Origin: Bugulina stolonifera
Taxonomy: Eukaryota; Bryozoa; Gymnolaemata; Cheilostomatida; Bugulidae
Direction of reading: 5' to 3'
NCBI GenBank assembly: GCA_935421135.1
Contig: OW285189.1
Coordinates: 12,173,072-12,237,071 of the forward strand
Length of the DNA: 64,000 nucleotides
Positions 51,201-57,134 of the stretch are shown piece after piece (positions within the stretch are counted from its first letter, which is position 1; each line of letters begins with the position of its first letter). The notes under the pieces are model-generated. The model made no database searches. It saw only the letters and a program-made list of their open reading frames with translations, and was not told where the DNA came from. The position numbers and the translations under genes are program-made.

Positions 51201-53891
51201 GTTTGCACTTTCGTGCCCGTATGACTAGTCCTTAACTATCTAGCTATATTTAATGGGTAATTTGGATGGCTTTGTGACCTGAATTTCAGTGGTGAACAGA
51301 GTGGCGCAAGTCAGGCCCACAGCGCCATGTTTTGATGAGGAACAAGGTTGTGTTGCTGAGCTAGGGAAGGTTGACTTTAAAAATTCTAGCAACCTTTACT
51401 GCCTCCCAAGTCATTCAGCCATCTTGAAATTTTTAACAAGGGGTACGGGTCTGGCCAAGAGGTTGCGAAGACCTGATATTATGGTGTTCGTGACATTTTT
51501 AGTACCAATTTACGCCCTATATCCCATTTCCTACATAAATTTTTAAACCCCTAGTTATTCTATAAAATTGATTACCCCAAAAAATCTAGCAAATAGCTCC
51601 GCTGTATTTCTTACTAATTATTATGTAACAACAAGTCATATAACGAACCTGTATTACACCAGTTTTAATAAAGTTCATCTATCTTCCTCAGCTAAGTGTG
51701 TTTGATAATCCAATGTTGTTGTTCAACTGACTGCTTGCTTAGTTACTCTTCTAGGAGAATGCTGCCAGCTGGGTGGCCAAATTGTGACATGTGAGATTTT
51801 TGATGCTAAGTTACATAGAACAAGTGATCTGTCAGCAAGACCACACACATGCATTCTTTTGCCATGTAGCTATATCGCCAAAATAAAAAGTAACCCTAAA
51901 AGTGGCTTCCACTTTTTTAAAGAATGGGTTAATTTGTGTAAAACTTTTGAGTAGAATATCTGACATGCCAATCAGTTTTTATTCGACATACCAGTGATAA
52001 TTTATATTTTTTTTGAACTTTTATCCATGATAGTGCACATTAAATTGATGTGAAGTAATAATATACATGTACACTGATGTACATGAATGATGGAAGTTCT
52101 TGATTCGTTTTCATTATAGTTAACAATAATTTAATGTGCAACCAAGTGCATGTCATAATATAGTGTGGTCAGATATTTATAAATGTGATAAAGACATTAC
52201 ATTATAAACCTACAGCATGTATTTATGTGTAGTATAATGTTATACATCCAATGAGTGATAACAACATCCATTTATCACCAAAATATATGCAATTGTGTTA
52301 TGTATGTGATTGTTATATTATGTATGTGATGATATGTAGGGTGGTGCAGATCTGTATGTGGCGCTGTATGACTTTGCTGCCAAAGAAGAAGGAGATTTGA
52401 CTCTGAGGTATTTGGAACCAAATCATTATTATTTTTATTATCACCGTGAGTTACAAGTAGGTCCAGGAGTGGTTAAAAACTGAAGCAGGAGAAGTTGTCT
52501 TCTCTATTTTTTCTAAAGTGACCCGAATCCATTTACAGTTACAAATAAAGATTTAGGCCATGAAAACTTTTCCTCTATACTCTACAGTAATAATAATCCT
52601 TTATTTCAATTACTGAGCCTAAAACCTAGATTTTCTAGCATAAAAAACTAGCTGTCATTGTTAGTAGGACAAAGCAGTGTTTGTACCGCACAGGACAATT
52701 TATAGATCCCTATTAATCATTTTATTATAGGGCAGGTGACAAGATACTAGTAAAGGAGACAAGTGACCCAGAATGGTGGTTTGGGTCTGTAGGGGAATAT
52801 ATGGGGTATTTCCCTCATCGGTATGTCCTACCACTGCACACAGGTGAACGAGTGTATCAGATAGTAAAACCACTAACACTCAGAGCTGATGGTAACCAAG
52901 ATATCAAGTTACTCCGTGATCAGGTAGACAACTCCTCTCTATAGAGCTACTATTTGATATAGCATATGTCCTCCCTGTAGAGCTACTATTTGATATAGCA
53001 TGTGTCCTCCCTGTAGAGCTACTATTTGATATAGCATATGTCCTCTCTGTAGAGCTACTATTTGATATAGCACATGTCCTCTTTGTAGAGCTACTATTTG
53101 ATATAGCATATGTCCTTTCTATAGAGTTACCATTTGATATAGCATATGTCCTCTCTGTAGAGCTACTATTTGATATAGCATGTGTTCTCTCTGGTACTAT
53201 CTAATATAGCATGTGTTCTCTCTGCCAAATCCAAAAAATTAACGTTCATTAACAAACGCCTAAAATCCAGTGGTGTGAGTCCCTTTTAAAGTGTTACCAA
53301 TTTTTGGAGCTGCTTTAGTTTTTTTATCCTATTTTACAGATAAAGTCTTATAACCTTATCATGTACATGTATTGTACATAATATGATTTTTATGTACATG
53401 GACATATGATTTTTATATATGTATATATTTTTGTGGCATCCAAGGATATTTTCTATTTGATGGACTGCATTACAGCATAGTAGCAACTACTGTATTCTCA
53501 AAAAATAAAAAAGTCAATTTTCAATGACTTAATGTTTCTGAGCTGGCGTAGTGATAATGTGTTCATCTGTTCACTCTGCTAGGTGATTAGGTACCACAGA
53601 GGCCCTGGGTTCAAACCCCAGTCAGTCAGATATTTTCATGGATGTGAAACAGAGTTTATGACTACTCTATAATATATAAATTGAGAAATCATTGCATAAA
53701 GGCAAAATATCAAAAACAAACAACAATGATATTAGGAAGCAGATTTATAGTGTTGTATATTTCCTGTTTGTCAGGTGGTGATAGTTAAAGGAAATGGTGA
53801 ACCCGGTACAGTAAATATACAAACAAATGACATAAAGACAGGTAGACCGTATGAAGTGCTATGTCCTACCCGATATCTGCAGCAGATATAA
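17919..53891 (+). CDS. F-BAR protein with tandem C-terminal SH3 domains (20 exons)
   Basis: Exons: 17919-18212 (or alternative first exon 18574-18807), 21714-21954, 24178-24292, 25207-25260, 26452-26524, 27946-28161, 28502-28531, 29460-29624, 30323-30403, 32361-32546, 32948-33099, 33455-33821, 34766-34930, 35301-35412, 47053-47208, 48793-48945, 50872-51068, 52340-52407, 52731-52923, 53775-53891 (TAA). The joined frame gives 1044 residues. Residues about 155-260 match an FCH/F-BAR start (EFAGSFALLYEKYSQDVQGL, LKRAWEKLLQEI). Helical F-BAR-like sequence continues to about 425, and 490-535 is a coiled, possibly HR1-like segment. A Ser/Lys/Arg-rich linker precedes an SH3 (about 922-980: ALYDF, WWFG, GYFPHRYV) and a second, degenerate SH3-like unit to the end, spaced as in STAC proteins. 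Such proteins bind curved membrane and recruit actin regulators or channels; that role is inferred. Weakest joins: the 33455 acceptor and the 25207 exon. Confidence 0.78.
18574..18807 (+). other. Alternative first coding exon, isoform B
   Basis: ATG at 18574 after CAAA (favourable A at -3), 78 codons, phase-0 donor GTAAGA at 18808. The peptide is Ser/Pro-rich (MDSSIPSPGHAAF, RGRSMSLPSPELE), like a phosphorylated or 14-3-3-binding tail. No good splice acceptor lies just upstream, which favours a transcription start here over an internal exon. Confidence 0.6.
19555..19655. repeat. Imperfect palindrome with CA/TG core
   Basis: A near-perfect 36-bp palindrome at 19597-19632 (GGCACACACATACATACA and its complement) is nested inside weaker outer arms (AATGCTCAT... 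and ...ATGAGCATT). It may be a degenerate MITE. It lies in the first intron of the F-BAR/SH3 gene. Confidence 0.5.
20392..20790. repeat. 49-bp minisatellite, about 8 copies
   Basis: Unit of about 49 bp containing GTACATACAGTATATATGGT and ACAGGGCTACACATATTGTA. Some copies carry CTAAATAT in place of CTACACATAT and are slightly shorter. It lies in the first intron of the F-BAR/SH3 gene. The ORFs of up to 180 codons over it are artefacts. Confidence 0.9.
22291..22392. mobile_element. Small MITE-like element related to the 26055 element
   Basis: The left end GTTTACACTGTGGGATTTAT is matched in inverted form by a right end ATAAATCTCCCAGTGCGAAC, with some mismatches. The interior has CCAGGGAC and a central hairpin (GAATGG...CCATTC). 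Wording and layout (TTTACAC end, ATAAATC subterminal motif) resemble the larger element at 26055-26391, so both may belong to one family. Confidence 0.5.
23541..23843. repeat. 25-bp minisatellite, about 12 copies
   Basis: Near-identical units TGTTATAATTGTGTATGGAA plus CAGTG. Two copies have TGAAACAG in place of TGGAACAG. The low divergence points to recent expansion. Intronic. Confidence 0.95.
24310..24438. repeat. 12-bp imperfect tandem repeat
   Basis: About ten units of the form CTGYCTCYAYYR, directly after the exon ending at 24292. It is a pyrimidine-rich run inside the intron and not coding in the gene's frame. Confidence 0.8.
26055..26391. mobile_element. MITE with 17-bp terminal inverted repeats
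   Basis: GTTTACACGAGGCGATT at 26057 is the exact complement of AATCGCCTCGTGTAAAC ending at 26389. The interior has several further copies of AAATCGCC / GGCGATTT in both orientations, giving a nested, foldback-like structure. No transposase is encoded and no clear target duplication was seen. It sits just upstream of the exon at 26452. Confidence 0.75.
26886..26902. repeat. Homopolymeric G tract
   Basis: An uninterrupted run of about 16 Gs in an intron. Shorter G runs occur at 3788 and 46805-46850. These are likely G-quadruplex-prone and error-prone in assembly. Confidence 0.85.
27291..27420. repeat. 29-bp tandem repeat, about 4 copies
   Basis: Unit GTGCACATACATTTACGTGT plus ACGTGTAGT, alternating TTACGTGT and TTACATGT. 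Intronic, between exons 26452-26524 and 27946-28161. Confidence 0.85.
28502..28531 (+). other. 30-bp microexon of the F-BAR/SH3 gene
   Basis: Ten codons (LRVGLRKENQ) between a TTGTTACAG acceptor and a GTAAGA donor, phase 0 on both sides. It could be skipped without changing the frame, so it is a candidate for alternative splicing in the F-BAR helix region. Confidence 0.6.
28858..28949. mobile_element. hAT-like hairpin MITE with 8-bp target duplication
   Basis: Perfect 12-bp terminal inverted repeats (CATGGGCACTCA / TGAGTGCCCATG) are flanked on both sides by ATTAGATG (28850-28857 and 28950-28957). An 8-bp duplication and a CA.GGG-like end suit the hAT superfamily. The interior is a strong hairpin: GAAGTTGTCCTCTCTCAAA and its complement around a short loop. 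At 92 bp it is non-autonomous. Confidence 0.85.
30241..30281. repeat. Perfect hairpin of the same family
   Basis: AAGTTGTCCTCTCTCA pairs perfectly with TGAGAGAGGACAACTT around a 9-nt loop. The arms are the same as in the 92-bp element at 28858. ATTGTCT / AGACAAT lie just outside as possible termini. It lies 42 bp before the exon at 30323. Confidence 0.7.
30527..30573. repeat. Partial copy of the hairpin MITE (right half)
   Basis: ACTTCTAATTATAATTCATAGCTGATGACTTTAGAGTGCCAC closely follows the right half of the element at 28858-28949 (ACTTCTAATTATGATCAATAGCTTGAGTGCCCA layout). The left half is not recognisable, so this is a decayed copy. Confidence 0.5.
36798..37500 (+). repeat. 5' LTR of the BEL/Pao element
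   Basis: Starts TGTAAAGTTCC and ends GTTATA(G). Matches 44558-45260 with no difference noticed on reading. The usual CA end is absent; the end reads TATA or TATAG depending on the target duplication length chosen. Confidence 0.95.
37501..38438 (+). other. Leader of the BEL/Pao element
   Basis: 938 bp between the 5' LTR and the gag start. No clear TGG-initial primer-binding site was seen directly after the LTR (it reads TGAAACTTATGCC). Positions 37550-37700 hold an imperfect repeat of AGCCAAGAGC, AACCAGC and AGCTAACAGCC motifs. Confidence 0.6.
38439..44480 (+). CDS. gag-pol: BEL/Pao gag-pol polyprotein
   Basis: Single ORF of 2013 codons with no internal stop or frameshift. In order: coiled gag N-terminus; capsid-like DUF1759 region (about residues 345-490); two Cys/His knuckles (CLKCQRDNHVTADC near 576, CYACAKPNH near 610); aspartic protease (LLDSGSN, active Asp about 744); Pao-type reverse transcriptase with YVDD at 1181-1184; RNase H (SDAS, Asp about 1364; TDSQVV); integrase zinc-binding HHCC (ending NKCVVCR) and the catalytic triad Asp 1731 (GVDCFGP), Asp 1793 (WCDHGTN), Glu 1828 (GVWERM); then a C-terminal DUF5641-like region (VGDVVLIKDD). 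Every catalytic residue I could check is present, so the copy may be competent. Such polyproteins are processed by their own protease in cytoplasmic particles. The base composition is richer in G+C than the surrounding introns. Confidence 0.97.
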   Translation: MNDTNMELDSESKQTTSTVSTHTITLNDDGKRSNRLKAQPVIDELKQAIENLSISHSRIITELASEIAYDRLTALLKELTTGHSHIVGLHDNLKAILNGIELESAMVKEIDRLLADNRNLTERVSQTMSDLSARPREQVDNALVLESVNASNQPMQSSPPHSRSNVRRARSHKSVSSRSKTTYKTLATSASQSLRLKQADAAAAAASKRAELQAAKDTMQIEQSIAQHQNLITQRKLQAEIEAEETRQHIYMQAIAEEEQGSLFRPPSATGDPPPVVDLRGTTATSMPVPHVNNLQQIPQLQPVIKPHSTPRQSQRNPDTSPITMTDAGDTFADSLATAINTMRLKPAEPPVFYGDPLHYIDWKASFEGLIESGRHNPLQRLAYLQQYLGGKAREAVAGYFRLGTEDAYRDAKRKLDRRYGQPHILAEAYRTKLENWPTIKERDGEGLESLSDFLDSCRTAMRTVKELACLSDRRENFKVVEKLPGSIGHKWVSIASRSERDNSTFPSFDKFCQFIADEAETATHPLSHALNSNRASRPPKAQQTNENRHKEKRATMLQVNASQSQKLNSKPNRPCLKCQRDNHVTADCFLLGKLPQKALEEFFKNNNLCYACAKPNHKMDECRHPQKCTKKNCEGRHLTLFHDYYNSRGSENKPSQSSSQTKYEHKRGSENKTSSNIPSAPCNSTNSNNTDSAPPSNNGLATARTCTDSSGVKSAKFMSWTLPVYVSTLQDPSKEVLVYALLDSGSNRTFVTQNILRKLNAPKHDEQINISTLTDTEGSKTSRQAASGLIVRGYHQQKYLQLPPCISQDKIPCDKDEIPSSMSVQEWPHLRHLAAELMCAEDGRGLELGLLIGSNMPQAFLSKQDISGHDNEPFARLTHLGWTLMGNSNPACGSPTDHSHTIVNLAVSQPTERSNMSFKIQTETNKISDNLEGKILELFSSDFQSKPTDEIRTLSINDVQFLKTMKAQIHKDKDGYITMPLPFKCKPQANNSKHVAQQRFKLLQRKLTNPIFSGHYHGFMSEIISQGDAELVPTKEVDNPNSWYIPHFGVYHPKKPEKIRVVFDGAAKVGSVCLNDHLLQGPDQLNSLIGILMRFRKEQVGVTCDIARMFHQFRVSPEHRDYLRFFWFNDQGEVASYRMKVHIFGATSSPACTTFGLRTLCDLSRNTNSASKSFIKNNFYVDDGLISLPDPDSAKTLIHDAISICKEGNLRLHKFASNSAELLQSLPASERNLQDIQSLSPSDISQPLERTLGLLWSLKSDSFQFSTTLKETPLTRRGVLSTIASIYDPLGFLSPFILQGKNILQDMCRIATSWDEPLTGDLLSRWEGWKSSLPDLAEVEIRRCYKPADFGPIAKAEVHHFSDASTCGYGEVSYLRLVNSTGDVHCSLLMSKARVAPLKDVTIPRLELQAAVMASQVSSLIRSELDLNVTETFWTDSQVVLGYLKNTTKKFRVYVTNRIQQVRDSCEPNVWFYVPTSVNPADYASRGMTVKQLINSDWFTGPEFLWGEPIQIPPQPTPGVSTDDPEVKSLVTTSCSPQPSTLYNRLKRLSSWSSAVKTAGVFIHKLRSISKTQFDLDPSIYIIKSAQQEHFPEVQLLKEGKSIPHTSKLFNLNPFLGEDEVMRVGGRLKNSVSLDYHEKHPIIMPKAGHFTELLIRHLHEKVAHQGRGLTLAKMRSSGYWIIGARALISSLINKCVVCRTSRATPSIPQMAPLPPVRSAESPPFTYCGVDCFGPFLVKDRRSEIKRYGLMVTCLASRAIHIELLDDMTTSAFINGIRNVIAIRGPIREIWCDHGTNFIGSIPELTEKGVLEFKLNPPSASHMGGVWERMIRTARNVLQNLLRKHGGRLDTSGLRTLMYGVMAIINSRPLSAVSEESMPLCPNQLLTMKSDIILPPPNEFIDSDIYSKKRWRAVQHIANQFWRRWRTEYLSSLQARQKWVKNHPSVKVGDVVLIKDDNAHRNQWLRGRVEECFVSADGNIRSAKILLGNRESAKNSGKYLVRPVSKLVILFES
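44558..45260 (+). repeat. 3' LTR of the BEL/Pao element
   Basis: Second copy of the LTR, apparently identical to 36798-37500. It contains AATAAAA strings that could serve as poly(A) signals, and it lies within the intron of the host gene on the sense strand. Confidence 0.95.
45741..45809. repeat. 69-bp palindrome of TACATGTA motifs
   Basis: GATTGGTATA at 45741 and TATACCAATC ending at 45809 bound a run of alternating ATACATGTAC / GTACATGTAT motifs, so the whole segment can form one hairpin. It lies about 480 bp downstream of the retrotransposon. Confidence 0.65.
46801..46862. repeat. Tandem G-tract duplication
   Basis: Two copies of a G run followed by TTAGAAGGACTACT, close to the exon at 47053. 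It is short and probably unstable. Confidence 0.7.
47985..48310. repeat. TACATGTA / TACAATGTA-rich palindromic region
   Basis: Dense runs of ATGTACATTGTATA and its complement, including two near-copies around 48210-48300 (ACATTGTATATTACACGTAC and ACATTGTATATTGCACGTAC). Many similar shorter clusters are dispersed through the window (for example 21340-21370, 34020-34072). It lies in the intron before exon 48793. Confidence 0.6.
50250..50381. repeat. Pentanucleotide microsatellite (ATATG)n
   Basis: About 26 uninterrupted units, decaying into ATAAT at the 3' side. Intronic, between exons 48793-48945 and 50872-51068. Confidence 0.97.
52933..53222. repeat. 36-bp minisatellite, about 8 copies, next to a donor site
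   Basis: Unit GTAGAGCTACTATTTGATAT plus AGCATATGTCCTCTCT, starting only about 10 bp after the donor at 52924. The repeated GTAGAG and CTCTCTATAG strings resemble splice signals. The last copies are degenerate. Confidence 0.9.
53535..53640 (+). repeat. tRNA-derived SINE or tRNA pseudogene
   Basis: An A-box-like TGGCGTAGTGATAATG near 53547 is followed about 60 bp later by a B-box GGTTCAAACCC inside a perfect T-arm (CTGGG-TTCAAAC-CCCAG). The acceptor and anticodon arms do not pair as in a working tRNA. It lies in the last intron of the F-BAR/SH3 gene. A weaker B-box-like GGGTTCAATTC occurs near 31318. Confidence 0.55.
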
Positions 53892-56800
53892 AGTGGAGAC
53901 GAATCAAAATAATAGTTCAACATCAGCGCATTTGACCAGTATGAGGCAAGAGTATGGACTATCTTATTAATAGTTGTGCACCGAGAAGTTGCTTTCACAC
54001 GTGACTTTTGATTTACTCAATCATAGGACTATTAGTACTTTATCAACTTTTATGGACTTACAACATTATTGGTTACGGATAGTTATTCTTACAAGTTCAA
54101 CTTCAACAAACAGACACACAATTCGTAGTACGTATGATTGGCCCTTGATTTTACAATATATTGCTCATACATACTGCATAGCATAATATGTTTATCATTC
54201 TAATATGGTAAGTTTTATTCCTTACCAGTCCTCAACGCCTACATGTAGTTCTTAATTCTCTAAAGTTAAATACTTTACACACTTTTCGTAAATAGTGTTT
54301 TGGAATTTGGCAAATGTGTCCCAGGCTTTTAGTTTCGCCATGATTTTGAGGTTGGAAGTAACAAAATTGCTTAAAACAACTATTTTTATATTATAGATTT
54401 ATTATACAATTTTTTGGTCATAGACATGCAACCATACTAATACAGTAATGTAAGTAAGTAATGTGATTGATTATCAGCCAACTCTAATCATAAGTATTTT
54501 TTAGATTTTGAGCCTACCTTGGAAATGTATTAAATGTTGTTCTCATAGATATAATATGCCTAAATGACTGTCCTTTTATTCTAGGTACCTTAGTGAGTTT
54601 GGTGTATAACAACAAATAAAAATTACGAATATTAAATTCCTACAGTATGTACAACCTTATTATATAAAAGTTTTCGAAAGCTAAGAGCGACATTAGCTAC
54701 AAGCACAAAGAACATGGTATTTGTGTGCAATTTATATTCAGATACTCATCTTGGGCCTAATACCCAGGCTAATTGATAGACTTTGAATTGTTGAACTTCA
54801 CACTTATTGCTAATTCTACTATTATACCTTTTCATCTTTATACAAACGATATTTTAATTCTGTAGAACTGACTTTGTGCTGCTTGCTGATTGCATTTTAC
54901 ATCAGTTATACAAGTCATGTACATTCAATTCATCCAACTGCAACATCAATTTAGTTCAAATCCCTATACTCTTTCAATAGAGTTGTCATCCCTGGATATG
55001 AGGTGACAACTCCAACTAAAGAATTGCATTGATACAGTAGGACCTAGACCTACCTCAAACACATTCAATCGTATTTAATGATGTATAATAATTATAAGAT
55101 TATTTATGTCACTTTCTGTAATAGTTGGATTCATTATGAATTATGATCATACATGTAGTTGTAATTGTAATTGTAATTGTAATTGCCCATAGAAATAGTG
55201 CCCATGTTCAACTTTATATTGCTTGGGAATACAGAACCTGTTATCTGTTTTGTACATAGTGAAATGCTTGAATACAAATTACTGTGGGCCCAACATTTAA
55301 TATATAAACAACTGAAATTTGGGGCTTTTTTAAAGTTGATAGGACTGCATGTACAAGGAAACTAAAAATAGAAAGGTCTGAAATGCTTAATTATAGATAT
55401 TATAATTATATATTGTAGTGAATTACAATTACAAAAGTCAGTCGATGATTACATTACAAAATAATACAATAAATTATTTTGCCACACAGCTAAGGTACAA
55501 GGATAAAATAATATCATCTTCTACGAACAGACATGAACTATTAACAATAATTTATAGAATATAATAATATACAACACAAAACTATAACATGATGAAATCT
55601 GAGTAATCACAGTGATAAAAGGGGTAGACATACATAATTTACAAAGCAGACCTTACGTATTTCACCTAACAGCAAACAGAAACGAACACTAATTGCTACG
55701 GTTGGCATAGGAACTGTGAGCTATCTATGACATTATAGTAGCAGGGGAACACACTAAAGTGAAATACCAATGAAAATCACAGTAAGATTGGGAACAGCAA
55801 ACATAATAATTACTCAAGATAATGATATAATATATTATATAATAATAATAATTATTATATTATAATAATATTAGGAATCTTTCTAAAGGATAAATAAACA
55901 TATCATGTAATATTGTAACGTTTTTTACAATAATTACAAGTACTATACAATTAAACAACAGAAAATGATATTAAATAACAATCACTTCATATTTTATAAA
56001 TACTATTTCTATTATTATAGATATTAATCTATTTAGTATCATGCTTTGATAGCAGTTTATAGCAAGTTGCATAAATATACTATTTGTCTAGAAAGGGTGT
56101 TAAGTGCATAAAATAAGACTTGACTATAGACGTGATTTTCCTCATTTCCTTAGATTAAATGTCTATTACTATCGCAAGTATAATAACAATAACACCACAT
56201 GACACGAATTAATTCTATAATAATTCCAAGATATACTTATAATCATATATCATAAGACCTAGCTTGTGTAAAAAATTACAAATGTGTAATACAAATGTGT
56301 AATACAAATGAGACTGAATGGAAACACTACTTTGCTGTAGTTAAAAATTGGCCTAACATAATTTGAGATCAATTCAAAAACAAAAATTTTAAAGATAAGA
56401 ATAATTATTTTAATGCAGTGCATCCTGTAGGAATAGTAGATACTGTATTGCACCAATATAATACATAATTTTTAAACAGAAAGGTTTGAGGGAAGAGATT
56501 ATTGGTTGGTCTACAACTGACAACAAAGCACCTTCCTCAGGACAATCACTTATCATACAAACTAGAATCCATGAAAAATGTATAATACAAATACTTTGGT
56601 CACAGAAATTTGTGTAGAAATAATTCATAGTTGTTTAAAATCATTTGAATTGTAGTATAATTATTATAAATTCCATTAATGGAAGCCAAAACATTGTGCA
56701 AAGGCACAAACCAATAATGGGAGTAAAAAGATTCGATTCTCATACATGTATATTGACTTTTAGATTAAAATGGAGCAAAGAATGAGAAGAGCTATTGGCA

Positions 56801-57134
56801 GATTGATAGACCTCTTACCCAATCACAAATGATATTACATAATGGTAAATAGGCCTTATTATATGATACTCTTAAATACTACCTTACAAATAATTGCAGT
56901 TCAATTTAGTGCAGATTTAAAGATGTATACAACAGTTAAATATACCAAAATAATAATTATAAATAGTTATAAAGATTGCAATGACCGTAATTATATCTAC
57001 AATAATTGGCCATATATTGATATATTATTTCTAAGCAAAGTAACCAGATTGCGTATGTTTTGCTTCAACAGTGTCGAGAGAAGAATATCCATATCCGTGA
57101 AAATTGGCCAATTTCAGTTAGTTGCGGTCCTTGG
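53892..57134. other. Convergent 3' intergenic region
   Basis: It must contain the 3' UTRs of the F-BAR/SH3 gene (+) and the FoxN gene (-). It is AT-rich, with a weak hairpin of the GAGTTGTCA family at 54980-55012 and an ATTATAATAAT-rich palindrome near 55830-55870. No exons seen. Confidence 0.55.
54615..54620 (+). terminator. Candidate poly(A) signal of the F-BAR/SH3 gene
   Basis: AATAAA about 720 bp after the TAA stop. It is the first clean AATAAA I noticed downstream on this strand. The assignment is positional only. Confidence 0.35.

Larger units (their letters stand above)
52340..53891 (+). other. Exons coding the tandem SH3 module
   Basis: Exons 52340-52407, 52731-52923 and 53775-53891. 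The first SH3 is split after LTLR, within its RT-loop region. The second unit starts at GERVYQIVKPL and is completed by the last exon (VVIVKGNGEPG ... RYLQQI). The join between the two SH3 units is only a few residues (PLHTGERVY), the layout of STAC1-3, and unlike FCHSD proteins, where a long linker separates them. The second unit lacks ALYDF and WW signatures and is assigned by position and general pattern only. Confidence 0.7.

Noticed and set aside
53535..53640. Functional tRNA gene
   Set aside because: The T-arm is perfect, but the acceptor stem and anticodon arm do not pair.
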